A stretch of 64,000 bases of DNA, from the NCBI GenBank assembly GCA_022818135.1, contig JAFMSR010000002.1:40629369-40693368 (forward strand), given 5' to 3'. This document shows positions 11,609-23,563 of the stretch, piece after piece (within the stretch, counting starts at the first letter, position 1; every line of letters starts with the position of its first letter). This DNA comes from Saxidomus purpurata (Eukaryota; Mollusca; Bivalvia; Venerida; Veneridae). The translations under genes were made by a program, and so were the position numbers. The notes beneath the pieces are model-generated. The model saw nothing but the letters and a program-made list of their open reading frames with translations. It did not search any database and had not been told where the DNA came from.

Positions 11609-12629
11609 CTGCAATCTGTAAATATGAAAACAAAAGTTCAGAAAAAAGTATAACTGTGCTATAGGGGAGTGATATCAAAATCAAAATGAACAGCAAAATT
11701 GTATAAAGCTTACTCTTACATCAAGTAAGACATTTTTTTAAAACATTGAAATTTACATACAGTTATATGCAATCATTGCAATTGGATGTTTAAATCAAAT
11801 TTTGTTTTTTAGCCACACACTTTTACATTATTTTAAATATAGACATTCATACGCACACATAAATTGCAAGTTTGCAACACCTTTTTTAACAGAATGCATG
11901 GTGGCAGCGAGTACTTGGTTACATGCAACTCAGTCTGAAAATTGGACACATATATTTCTGATCTTTAAATTTGATCTGAATAAAATTGAACAAATGTATG
12001 GGGTATTGCTATGCAACAAGGTCTCAAGCGGATAAAATAGAATGATATGAACATTATTATTATATTACTTAGTCCTGTAGTATGACTTGTCCCTTTGTGT
12101 AACCTTTACCTTCAAACTAGCTGTCCAGGTGTGGTACATGCCACTTCCATGTGGTATTGGCAACTGCATGAAATTATATGAAAATCAGTTCATGAATATT
12201 GAAGTTACACAACCTGGCTTTCAAAGACACTTAAACAATCCAAAAGTACAATGAATAAAATCAAGTACTTAATTCACATTTAAAACTACAGCATGTGAAC
12301 GCAAAAGTCATCCATCATTTATACAGTGTGATTCATCATTCATATTTATCTTATACATATAACTACTTTCCGGCTCACTGAAGAATTAGTTTTCAATTGC
12401 GGATAAGAAATTCTGCTTGTGACCGTAGCAATACATTTGTTGTTTTTTCCCCGATACACCAATACAGTACAAAGGGTTGAAATGGTACAAACTTGGCTAA
12501 AAAATCCTGTACAGCCATTATCCATAAAAGTAACCAACAGTCAAAACAAAGGATGCAGGTAAATTTATGATTTTATTTCAAGACCAAGTTCTTATCCAAT
12601 CTCTAAAAGAAAATGGGATGATTAACTTA
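11609..12629. other. End of unit 1 and start of unit 2, no gene
   Basis: 11,609-12,215 corresponds to RNF2 intron 1 sequence at about 20,574-21,160. From about 12,216 the sequence resembles 4,980-5,250, the far-upstream region of hsp70 copy 1, so the duplication joint lies here. No open frame of note. Confidence 0.6.
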
Positions 12630-13140
12630 ATTTAGATTACAACTTCAACTGGAAACGTATTTACAGACTTCCCTTTACAGTTACAAAGGATCCAAAATTA
12701 CAATGTTTCAATATAAAATAAACCATAGAATTCTTGTTACCAATCATTTATTACAAAAAATGAGGATAAAAGATGTGAGCATGTGTTCTTTTTGTGGTGA
12801 CCAAACTGAAACCATAAAACATCTCTTCTGGGACTGTCAAACAACTAATTCTTTCTGGGAGGAGGTGAAAAGATGGTTATCTCTAAAGTGTCCAAATATT
12901 GTTGTAAATTGGACAGTGACAGACATAATTCTATGTAACGAGAATTCAGTAAAGCTGCAAGGAACCTGCTTTTTGTAGCAAAGTATAGTTTATAACGCTT
13001 TAAGATACAGGACCCAGTTCCAAGCTTTCAGTTTTTTAAGAGTCGGGCTATTTAATTGTTAAAACACGAGCGTTACGTTACAAGAAAAGAAAACATGATG
13101 TCTAAATTTGACAAAAAAGATGGAGCGAATGTTTATTAAT
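12630..13140 (+). mobile_element. Degenerate non-LTR retrotransposon 3' end (zf-RVT region)
   Basis: Translation shows the C-terminal zinc-binding region typical of L1-like LINE ORF2: FQYKINHRILVTN, then CSFCGDQTETIKHLFWDC (Cys-x2-Cys ... His-x4-Cys pattern) and FWEEVKRW. The upstream part (WKRIYRLPFTVTKDPKLQ) is in another frame, so there is a frameshift near 12,700, and stops follow at about 12,978. No reverse transcriptase catalytic motif is present; it is a 5'-truncated, dead copy. It lies between the duplication joint and hsp70 copy 2 and has no counterpart in unit 1. Confidence 0.85.
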
Positions 13141-13740
13141 TGATGACAAAAAATGATTAATTTTTGTAGATTTTGTATTCACTACAAGTCTGATTCTCCT
13201 CAGTACTGCACACCTTATCCCTTGTGTGTGTCTCTCAGTTTTCATGCATATAAGTGGAATCTATTATTTGATTCACTTAAAAAATTGAGATATTTTTTAC
13301 TGAGAGAGTTTTTCCCCTCTGTTTCTCGAAACCAAGTATAAAATTAAAATAATACAAGAAGTATAACTGATGATATCAGGACAAATAAAAGTGTATGAGT
13401 TATTTCTCTTGAAAAATACATAACCAGTTAAATCTTGCATTTCGCATTTCGTATCCTTCCTAATTTTGCAAGGTATTTTTATTTTTTACTAGAGAATTGA
13501 TAATACGCAGGATTAAATCAGATATAAATACACAATGTAGGTAGCTAAGAACAGATAATAGAATGGATGAAGTATTCATAAGCTGTGTTGCTTGGGAACA
13601 CCTTTTTTCTTTTTGGATTAGGATGTTATACTTCGAAATGACTTGAATATGCTATGAATGTATGTATATATATTTTTCTTTGAAAAACAAACGGGGTGAC
13701 CCAATTACTGGGCCCTCACAAAAGAAGTTTAAATGAAAAA
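13141..13740. other. Spacer before the copy 2 promoter
   Basis: AT-rich, probably LINE 3'UTR or unit-2-specific sequence. No gene or repeat supported. Homology to unit 1 resumes at about 13,745. Confidence 0.4.
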
Positions 13741-13850
13741 TTACTAATCATGTCACGCAAGCGTAAGCAAACTTGAATTATTTCCCTTAGACTAAACCGT
13801 AATTTCTTCGTCACCAAGCGCGCCAGAACCGTACGGATTATTCCCCTTCG

Positions 13851-13958
13851 TTCGAGAATGTTCTACACGATTCTATTGTGTTTTATTAATAACCTATACT
13901 ATTCATATAGTCAGAATTATCTGGAAAAGGCTTGAATACTCCTATGTGGCATATAAGT
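13851..13958 (+). promoter_or_regulatory. hsp70 copy 2 promoter: heat-shock element and TATA-like box
   Basis: TTCGAGAATGTTC at 13851-13863 keeps the three-unit TTCnnGAAnnTTC pattern with one change in a spacer position. The TATA box is TATAAGT at 13952-13958, one base off the copy 1 box (TATAAAT). Position and spacing match copy 1. Confidence 0.85.
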
Positions 13959-14091
13959 GAACATGTTCTCACTGCTTCATCAAACAAATTTCAAAAGTTG
14001 ACGAAGTTGTTAAGAGAGAAATTACATATAGTTGCCACTGGGATTTACACTAAAATATTTTCTTGAATTATATTGAGCAAAACCTTCAAAG

Positions 14092-16317
14092 ATGAGTGCA
14101 AACGGACCAGCAGTTGGAATTGATCTCGGCACCACGTACTCGTGCGTTGGTGTTTTCCAGCACGGGAAAGTAGAGATAATAGCGAACGATCAGGGTAACA
14201 GAACCACGCCAAGCTATGTGGCGTTCACAGACTCCGAGAGGTTAATTGGAGATCCAGCCAAGAATCAGGTATATTGAATTCAACATTAGTATTATTATGA
14301 CATGAGTGTATTTGCTTGTTATTTCATGACACGAATTATAAATTAATGCCTAAGTCAATATTGCTGTAATGTTACTCATGTACATGTACATAATGCACCG
14401 GTAGAAATACTATACTTGTAAGCAACTTTCTGCAATAAAATACATCATCAGAAAATAATTTGAATTTGTTAGAGGTCATAACATTTCTCAAAATTAAGAA
14501 AAACGAATAGTAAAAACAACTAAGTCTAGAATTAAAAGGTTCTTAAACGTTTGATTTTTTCGTTTTAACAGGCTGCCATGAACCCCAGCAACACAGTATT
14601 CGATGCTAAACGACTTATAGGACGCAAGTTCGGTGACCAGACCGTGCAGAATGACGTCGAACATTGGCCATTCAAGATTGTCAATGATGGGGACAAACCG
14701 AAAATTCAGGCGGAATATAAGGGAGAAATGAAAACATTCGCACCGGAAGAAATTAGCTCCATGGTGCTGAAGAAAATGAAGGAAACAGCTGAGGCTTACC
14801 TTGGACAGAAGGTGCGGAACGCAGTAATTACAGTACCGGCGTATTTCAATGATTCACAAAGACTGGCTACAAAGGATGCCGGAGTCATTGCGGGTCTAAA
14901 TGTGATGAGAATCGTTAATGAACCTACAGCTGCTGCACTCGCTTATGGACTAGATAAAAACTTGAATGGTGAAAAGAATGTACTGATATTTGATCTTGGT
15001 GGAGGAACTTTCGATGTTTCAATTTTGACTATAGACGAAGGATCGATTTTTGAAGTCAGATCGACAGCCGGAGATACACATTTAGGTGGCGAGGACTTTG
15101 ACAACAGAATGGTAAATCATTTCTTACAAGAGTTCAAACGAAAAACTGGCAAAGATATGGGTAAGAACTCTCGTAGTATGCGAAGACTAAGAACTGCCTG
15201 CGAGCGGGCCAAGAGAACTCTGTCAAGCAGTACAGAGGCTAACATCGAGATTGATTCTCTGTATGAGGGTATTGACTTCTACAGTAAAATAACAAGAGCA
15301 CGATTTGAAGAACTTTGCGGTGATCTATTTCGGGCTACAATGGAACCCGTAGAAAAAGCCCTACGGGATGCTAAGCTAGACAAATCCAAGATACACGAAG
15401 TTGTGCTTGTTGGAGGCTCAACCCGAATTCCGAAGATTCAGAAACTTCTACAAGATTTCATGAATGGTAAAGAACTTAATAAATCCATTAATCCTGACGA
15501 GGCCGTAGCCTACGGTGCCGCCGTGCAAGCAGCAATTTTATCTGGCGACAAATCGGATGTTATTAAAGATGTTCTTCTAGTCGATGTTGCTCCGCTTTCA
15601 CTTGGCATTGAAACTGCGGGCGGGGTGATGACAAAGATTATAGACAGAAATACAAAAATCCCTACCAAGGCATCGCAAACTTTCACCACATATTCCGACA
15701 ATCAGCCGGCAGTGAGTATTCAAGTTTTCGAAGGAGAAAGAGCGATGACAAAAGACAATAATTTACTCGGTCGTTTCGATTTGACTGGTATACCACCAGC
15801 TCCACGTGGCGTGCCTCAGATTGACGTCACTTTCGATATTGATGCCAACGGTACCCTCAACGTCTCTGCTCAGGACAAAAGCAACGGCAAAACAAATAAA
15901 ATTACTATCACCAATGACAGAGGGCGTCTATCGAAAGAAGACATTGACAGAATGGTGAATGAAGCAGAGAAATATCGTGAGGAAGACGAGAAACTGCGAC
16001 AGAAAGTAGATGCAAGAAATAAACTTGAAAGTTATGTGTTCAATGTGAAACAAACGGTGTCAGATGTAGCAGAAGATAAATTGTCGTCTGAAGATAAAGA
16101 AACTGTAAATACGGTATGTGAAGAATGTGTTAAGTGGCTAGACAATAATACAACGGCCGAAAAAGAGGAATTCGAATACAAGCTTGAAGAAGTCCAGAAG
16201 AAAGTTTCACCAGTTATGGTAAAACTTCACGGAGGAGCGAAAAAAGGCCAGGGACAGTATGGCAGTTCTGATAACGCGGGGAGTGCACGAGGACCAACTG
16301 TTGAAGAGATGGACTAA
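14092..16317 (+). CDS. hsp70: Heat shock protein 70, cytosolic, copy 2 (EEMD tail)
   Basis: Second hsp70 of the tandem pair: exons 14092-14268 and 14572-16317, phase-0 intron of 303 nt after codon 59, 640 aa. All HSP70 signatures and the catalytic Lys72 are kept, and the canonical [10 protein letters not shown] is present. The last four residues are EEMD rather than EEVD: the codon is ATG where copy 1 has GTG. In cytosolic HSP70s the EEVD end docks TPR co-chaperones such as HOP and CHIP, so altered docking is a plausible but untested consequence. Intron, promoter and 3'UTR are nearly identical to copy 1, indicating recent duplication or continuing gene conversion. AATAAA at 16591. Confidence 0.98.
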
Positions 16318-16590
16318 TTATACATCAGACTTTCTTTGTACATTAATATGACAACCAATGCAAATTAGACATTGAAATATGTGTATATAAAGAATTATTA
16401 CAAGTGACTGGTAACAAGCTCATTTCTGTTCAAGTTTTAAGACGTGTTGTTTGCATTTGTCAACTTTTTACATAATTTAATTATTTACATATATTTGTAT
16501 TAAAAAGTAGTATGTTTTATGTCTAATGTATTTGCAATTTCGTTTCTGTTTCTACTGTATTTTTTAGTTTAAATTTATTTGAAAAAATTG

Positions 16591-16596
16591 AATAAA
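16591..16596 (+). terminator. Polyadenylation signal of hsp70 copy 2
   Basis: AATAAA about 275 nt after the stop, aligned with the signal at 8220 in unit 1. Confidence 0.8.
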
Positions 16597-16619
16597 GTTT
16601 ATACAAGTATGTTTATTTC

Positions 16620-19126
16620 AGCTTATTTTTACCTTGTATTCAATGATAGTGGTAAAAAAGTATAGAGAGTATTAAACACTTCTGTTAAAAAACAAACTTC
16701 TGACAGCACCCTCGGCATTTTGAACTGCTTTGTAAATGAAAGGCAAATGACTTAATGATGAAATATGAGCGTGATAGTACACAAAACTTTAACTAAACAT
16801 ATCAGTCTGCTCACAAAACTTTAACAATACATTGTCATGCTTATTCCAACAAGGGTCATAATTTGAAAAAAGTCAAATCTAATTTGATTGTCTGATACCT
16901 CTGAAGACTTAAGTTCCAGATAATCCTGTACGTGACTACTGAGACGTCCTTGAATGAACTTGCATGCAAAACGTGAACCCCAATTTCTGTCATATGAATT
17001 AAATTCACTAAAGAACTAACAAAATTTATTGTCTGATGTCCCTGAACAAAGCAAAGATTCAAATCAATCCCATCAGTAGAAACAGAAACATTTCCTATAT
17101 AGACAGAAGCTAGCATGCATAACCTTAAACCAAATATGCAACGCTGACGCAAGGGCGACAGCAAAATCTCTCCTTTTCTTCAAATATATGAGCTAAACAA
17201 TATGTAGAAATACATGACATTACCTAGAAGTAACTTTAAGGACAATTTGGGATACTGTTACCAAATGTTCCGATGATACCATTTCTTTAGGTAAAAGGCA
17301 GATAACTTGCCCAATTTCATGGCTGTCTTAATCACTAGACTATTCTCCTGCACTGGTATACTGGAAGTTGAAACAGTGATGGGTGGTGGAGGGGATCTAT
17401 ATCAAGCAAACTTACCGGCATTACATCAGCACACTGACCTGCCAGTTAACGTTAATAGCAACTTTTGAAATCAATGAAACAGGCATTGATTTGTAAATGC
17501 AAACCTGTCTATGCTTTCGAGATCCATATTTAAGCCATTGAGGAAAGGTAACCAGGCATGCCGACTCATATACAGCCCCTTCCTGTTTAAAATATTTACG
17601 AGAGTGTCAGTATACCATTACCATGAACTGTTTTACTTTTTTTTGCTGTAATATTTTCAACATTGTAGCTAATCCGATAAGAAATTTTAGAAAAGTTATT
17701 TCTCTCTTTGAGATAAATTACTGAATTACGATTAACTTTAGAAATTTTGCTTGAACCTTATCAATGTATGCCTGTACTATACCATCATCTTCTGGCCAAG
17801 TCGTTTTTTCATGGTTTGGTCAGTGTCTTTGAACAAATCTTTGCTGTGGTATTTTCATTAATAAAATGATTATTAAGAAAGGCAAGCTTATTCCCCCCAA
17901 TTAAAACGTATTGTTTAGATTTGCCAAACATTGCCAAGAAGCTTTCATGTATATACTTTGCGCACCAAGAACCATCATGTGTGCAGCATGCCACTTGTTA
18001 AACTAGATGTTAGTCACTACGATATATATAAACCTTCTTGTTTATTTAACCATTCTGTCAGTCTTTACTCAAAATGTTCCATCCTATATCCACAAAATAT
18101 AACTGCATCTCCTAATTTAAGGATACATTTGAAAATGGTCTATGGATAATTAAATCTGTATCATAACATCAAACATCATCAGGATTGTAATTCTTCAGAG
18201 GACTATGCAACACTAACTTCCTAGTTGAAAAAGAATGCCAGTTTTTGATTTTTTAAAGATAGGGCTCACACTGTTATTAGTAATTACCCGATAAAACACA
18301 AACAGATCTTATTTGCATGCTAATTAATCCTTTTTTAATGTTTACTGTAGACTAAAAGTAATACTGTATTTGATGTTTCCAAAAAATACTGGGGCATAAC
18401 AATCCCTCCAGATAATAGTTCTAACTAGCATTTCCATTACTTTGCACTCTTACATGTTTAGAGGCACATTCAGAGAGCTTTGTCTCTTCATACTAGACAC
18501 AATAGTTGTTTAAATCAAGACCCTCAATAATTTAATCAAACAAGTCTTGCTTAGCAGCTAGCTGATCAGGTACAATATGAAGAAGTGGCATTTTCTGTTC
18601 TTCCCTTTGATTTGCTTTTGAACTTCACATAAGATAATCTGCGAGTTTTGAGATACATTTAATGTCATAAAATTATCAACATGATATGAAGGAGATTTTC
18701 CGATGGTTTTTATCAAGATTAGCATATACAACAGACCTGACACATTTTTCTTGTTCAAATCATAACACTAGATTTCTTTAGGCAACTTACTAGTGAATTA
18801 CAGATGACAAATAACTGCAAATCCAAATAAAATGTTTGTTTACATTATAATGTAAATGATCAAAAGATTTAATACTTTGCATTCATGTAGACTTCACAGT
18901 TCATTTTTAACTACAAGTCAATTTTACTTTGCTTTGTAGTTTAAATGACAAAGAATGCACTGACGTAAAAGTCCAACTTGCACGAAGAAATGTTTTGGCA
19001 TATTGCTTATTCTACATGTACACAACATGTAAAGCTATGAACAAAGTTGAGTTCTTGCACTCAGTGCCAGCACAGTAAGATATATTTGCACTAATGCCAT
19101 TGTTTCCCAATAAAATCCAGTCACAG
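16620..19126. other. Spacer between hsp70 copy 2 and RNF2 stop
   Basis: No gene. About 16,740-17,195 is degraded interspersed repeat ending in a GACGC run and GAGCTAAAC. About 17,200-18,780 has no counterpart in unit 1 and nothing recognisable. 18,790-19,126 is presumably RNF2 3'UTR and is shared with unit 1. Confidence 0.5.
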
Positions 19127-22100
19127 TCACTTCTCAATGCCCTTTTTAGCTGGAGATTCTGCGGATTTTTTCTGCCTTGCATAAAACATTTCAAGAGGTT
19201 TATTTACTTTCCAAAATTTATCATTCACTTGGTCAAGTGTCATATTGCCTGGTAAAGGAGAGAAATTGTCTGCTCCCGTGGAAATAAAGATGGCATACTT
19301 GCTTTCATCTGCTGACGAGGGATCTGAAAGTTACAAAAGGTTACAATTTTATAATGTACCCTTAATAAAGCACAAAATATATATGAGCAACGTTTCCAAT
19401 GCCTAACAATAGTGCTAATTATACATAAGCCCACTACCAAGACTTGTTGCTTAAATTTAAAAATACTTTTCATCTGCAAAAGGAATATTCTGTTATATTA
19501 TGTTGTATGTGTCAAGTTACTGCAAATAGTACACCAATGCCCTATATCTACAGTCTTAACCTTACATACATAGACATGCTGCTATTTCTGGTGGGGTTTG
19601 ATGGAGTGTGTTCTCTGCAATCAGATTACTTTGCATATGCATTACTTTCCAACTTACCTGCTTCATTTTGCACTTCAAGAGACAATCTGATGGCTAAATA
19701 CTTTGACAGATGGTCCACTGAAACACGAAACAAAAATGTCATAAATTACATAATATTCTTCTGTGTGCATAAAATGAAGATATGAAATTACAGCATTACT
19801 GCTTTTTACCATTCACTTCTATCATACAAGAGCACTGCTGACTGTTTAAAAGAAACAACCATAAAAAGTAAGGCGGTAGGCTGATATACTGTAACAGATA
19901 GGCACAGCTCCTTACCTTTATAAAGCTGAAGACCTTAACTAGGGAGCAATTTAATTATAGAAAGTAACCTACTTTCTTTTTTTTTCATTTAAGACACAGA
20001 TTGATAAGTTGCTGAATTAATAATCTGAAACTTTATTTGAATATGCAGTAATGAAGGAGCTATAAGACTAATGATTCTGGTAAGCTTAAACTGCTATGCA
20101 ATGATTCCAAGTGAAAAGTTTTATTTTTTTCTTCCTTGCATCAGTATCACAGGTAATTTATAATTAAAGACAAAAGCTATAAGCATCCATAAAGCATTGA
20201 GTAAAATACATGCAAAAATGTGCGTCAATGTTTAACTGAAAATAGTCACAACAAACCTGTAGCATTTGCTGTAGTCTTGATGTATCTTGATTCATCATTT
20301 CTTTCAACACCTTCTTTGGGGTATGGTTTGAATACTAGTTCAATCTCGTTTAGTTGTGGTACAACATCAGGCTGGCTTGACTCTGGTAAACCATCCAGGA
20401 GCGAATTTTCTGTACTTGAATCGTCTGAAAACTGTTTAATTTTCTTTCTTGGTGTGTTGTCATTTGATGTACAAGAACCCGTGTCGTTTCTCAGTAGGGC
20501 ATCTGTATCTGAAGCTTGCTTACGAACCCTCTGTGCTCTATTCAATGCCTGTTGTCTCAGACCTTCTTCAATACTGCAAGTTGTAAATAATGAAAACAAC
20601 AGTTCAGAAAAAAGTATTACTGTGCTACAGGGGAGTGACATCAAAATCAAAGTGAACAGCAAAATTGTATAAAGCTTACTCTTACATTAAGTCAAAACTT
20701 CTGTACATACAGTTATATGCAATCATTGCAATTGGATGTTTAAATCAAATTTTGTTTTTCAGCGATACACTTTCAAATTATTTTAAACATGGACTTTAAT
20801 ATGCACATATAAATAAGTAAGTTTGTAACCCTATTTTTTTAATAGAATGCATGGTTGCAGTGAGTACTTGGTTAACTGCGACTCAGTCTGAAAATTGGAC
20901 ACAGATATTCTCAATCGCTGAATCCTAATCTTTCTGAATAAAATTGCCATACAATACAAGGTCCCAACCAGATAAGACAGAATGATATGAACATTATTAT
21001 CATATGACCTAGTCCTGTAGTATGACTTGGCCCTATATGTAACCATTACCTTCAAACTAGCTGTCCAGGTGTGGTACATGCCACATCATTGTGGTATTGG
21101 CAACAACTGCATGAAATTATATGAAAATCAGTCCATAAATATTTAAGTTACACAGCCTGGACACAATGTGCAGACAGAACTGAGCAAACCCACAGGACTT
21201 ATAAAGGCCTTAAGAATGCATTCTTTAAAAAACAAGAGGGCTGTGATGGCCCTATATTGCTCACCTAAGTACAAGTGCACTTGTCTGATGGGTGTGTTAA
21301 ATTTAGACCCAAGAGGCATGATTTGAAAAAAGTAGGTGGAAGACCACTAGACAGAGTTACATATCAAATATCTAAGCTCTAGGCCCTGTAGTTTTAGAAA
21401 AGCAGATTTAAAAAAAAAATCCTATACCAAACTTCCTCCTGGGCAGGGTAAATTTTGACCCTGGGGGCATAATTTGAACACACTTCGAAGAGGTCGACTA
21501 GACACTGATACACACTAAATATCTAGGCTCTAAACCTTGTGGTTTTGGAAAGATTTTTTAAGGTCTTCCCATATTCCTCTTTGTAAAACAAGTGAACGTC
21601 TGGTAGGGGCCAATATTGACCCTAGGAGTATAATTTGAACAAACTTTGAAGAAGTCTACTAGGCAATGCTACATGTATGCTAAATATTGAAGCTCTAGGC
21701 CCTGTGGTTTCAGAGAAGATTTCTTAAGTTTTTTGTATATAAGCTTTGAACATAAGATCAACAGTGTCAGAAGGACAGCGCTCGCACTTTTTTTATTGCC
21801 TATAAAACAAAACTTTGACAGTTAAGGGCACACAAGACTTTAACTAGGAATTTCTAAGTACAAATCAAGAAACATTTTCACAGAGTTATCTTCTCTTGCT
21901 TACAGATAGGTCTCATGATGGCACATAAGAACTCCAACTTCCAAAGTAATATCTCAAATGGTTAAGTCAACAAGTGGACAAGAATGAAAATTTTAACTGA
22001 AATTCTAACTCACTCAAAAGGGCCATAATTCAAATAAAATCCTTGACAGAATTACCTTCTCCTGCCCATGTTTTTGGATCATGATAGTAAACAAGTATTC

Positions 22101-23563
22101 CAACTTTCAAATTAATATCTCAAACAGTTCAGTCAAAAGGGCTGGTCAGTCAAAAATGGACTGGAAAAACTTAACCAAGATTCTAAGTCGATAAAAGGCC
22201 TTAATTTTTAAAACAAATCCCTGACAGAGTTACCTTCTCTTGCGTACAGATGGGGGTAATGATGTGAAATAGCATTAAAAGTTTCAAAGCAATATCTCAA
22301 AGGGTTAAGGCAATAAGTGGATTTTACCCATATTCAATGTATTTTCTAAGTAAAAAGGGGCATAATTCTGTCAAAAACCTTGACAGAGTTATGTCCTCTT
22401 GTCTGTTGATGAAGGTCGTGATGGTAAACAAGTATGGTTAGTTTCAAAGCAATACCTCCAATGGTTTTGAAATAAAGTGAGGTGGTACAAAAAACTTAAC
22501 CAAGCTCAATACACTTTTTAAGTAAAAAGGGCCATAATTCTGTCAAAAACCTTGACAGAGTTATGTACTCTTGTCTGTAGATGGAGGTTATGATGGTAAA
22601 CAAGTATGGTAAGTTTCAAAGCCATACCTCTAATACTTCTGAAATAAAGTGGGGTGGTTCGAAAAACTTAAACAAGAAGCCCCCTAGGGTAGGATGCGCT
22701 CCCGTTTTTCATAGAAAAGTCGAGCTAAAAACTAAGTGACCCCCCCATCAATTTTGACCCATAGTCATAATTTGAACAATAATGGTACAGGTCACTAGAC
22801 AATGCTACATGCCAAATATCTAAGCTCTAGACTTGTGCTGTAGACCTTGTGGTTTCAGAGAGAAGATTTTTAAAGTCATAGCAACCAGAATTCTGCATGG
22901 AAGGTAATTCTTCGAACAATTTTGGTACTGCTTCATGCAAGGAACATCTCTGCCAAGTTTAATCATTATTGGCCAAGTGGTTTCAGAGAAGACGTCTTTT
23001 GAAGCAAAATGTTGACGGACGACGGACAATCATTCATCCTAATAACTGAGAGATTATGTCTTGCAGTTAATTTATTTTTAATCTTGTATTAACATCCTGC
23101 CAATAATACTTGTGAGCGGCTTGAGGCAGAATTACAAGATAGATTACCTGTGAGTAAGAGCTGCTGTACTATGGTGTTTGTTCAACTTTGCTAAAACCCT
23201 TTCTTGATGGGCCTCATACTCATCACGGCTAGGATATATCTTTGAAATAAGAGCATCAAAATTAGGGTCTGGTCTAAGAGACCTTTTGGATACTAATTTC
23301 TTTCGGCAAGTAGGGCATTCCTTGTTTCCACTTCTCAAAGCTGTTATGATGCAGTCTTGACAAAACCGGTGTAAACATTCTTTTGTTGTCATTGTGTTTT
23401 TTAGCATATCAAGGCAAATGGGACACATGAGTTCGCTGTGTAGACTTCTAGGTGAAACTGCTATTTCAGTGTTATCTGTTATGGCTTCTTGTGGAGTTCG
23501 GTGCAGCTCGTAAAGGCTTAATTCCCATGTTTGGGTCGGTGCGTGAGGAGTTTCGTTCGCCAT
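19127..23563 (-). CDS. RNF2: RNF2/RING1B, Polycomb PRC1 E3 ubiquitin ligase
   Basis: Catalytic RING subunit of Polycomb repressive complex 1, which in animals monoubiquitinates histone H2A in the nucleus. Four coding exons: 23563-23148, 20573-20257, 19717-19658, 19323-19127; phases agree and the product is 329 aa (human RNF2 336). I chose the ATG at 23563 (AAAATGGCG context, start MANETPH) over the in-frame ATG 57 nt upstream because the family begins close to TWELSLYEL. Exon 1 carries the C3HC4 RING (CPICLDML ... CLHRFCQDC ... CPTC) followed by [19 protein letters not shown], nearly identical to vertebrates. Exon 2 is a divergent Ser-rich linker entering the RAWUL domain ([13 protein letters not shown]); exons 3-4 complete RAWUL ([28 protein letters not shown]). 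The C-tail [14 protein letters not shown] is longer than in human. Intron 1 holds nested repeats. The gene faces hsp70 copy 2 tail to tail. Confidence 0.97.
21229..23030 (+). repeat. Family B interspersed element, split by an insertion
   Basis: Left part 21229-21752 begins AACAAGAGGGCTGTGATGGC and has about 150-170 bp units (CATAATTTGAACA, CTAAGCTCTAGGCCCTGTGG). The right part, about 22733-23030, continues the same units and ends with a GACGGACGACGGAC run. A family A element at 21753-22726 separates them. In RNF2 intron 1. Confidence 0.75.
21753..22726 (+). repeat. Family A element nested in family B
   Basis: Begins near GTGTCAGAAGGACAGCGCTCGCAC and ends AGAAAAGTCGAGCT. The core has about five units with GGCCATAATTC and CCTTGACAGAGTTA. 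Same order and orientation as 10449-11245. Confidence 0.8.

Larger units (their letters stand above)
4980..12215 (+). repeat. Tandem duplication, unit 1 (hsp70 copy 1 + RNF2 3' pseudo-exons)
   Basis: This segment is matched in order by 12216-21160. The match includes the region upstream of hsp70 (about 4,980-5,250 against about 12,220-12,430), the promoter, both exons, the intron and 3'UTR of hsp70, the RNF2 3' exons and introns, and the tail ending ACACAACCTGG at about 12215 (ACACAGCCTGG at about 21160). Sequence homologous to the left start of unit 1 begins directly after 12215, so the copies are head to tail. Unit 1 alone carries the element at 10449-11245. Unit 2 alone carries the LINE fragment at about 12,630-13,140 and about 1.8 kb around 17,000-18,780. 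Confidence 0.85.
12216..21160 (+). repeat. Tandem duplication, unit 2 (hsp70 copy 2 + intact RNF2 3' part)
   Basis: Counterpart of 4980-12215. Differences are insertions: a LINE fragment between the joint and the hsp70 promoter, and about 1.8 kb between hsp70 and RNF2. The right end at about 21160 falls inside RNF2 intron 1, which explains why the RING exon was not duplicated. Confidence 0.85.

Noticed and set aside
20220..20672. 150-codon plus-strand open frame
   Set aside because: Antisense shadow of RNF2 exon 2.
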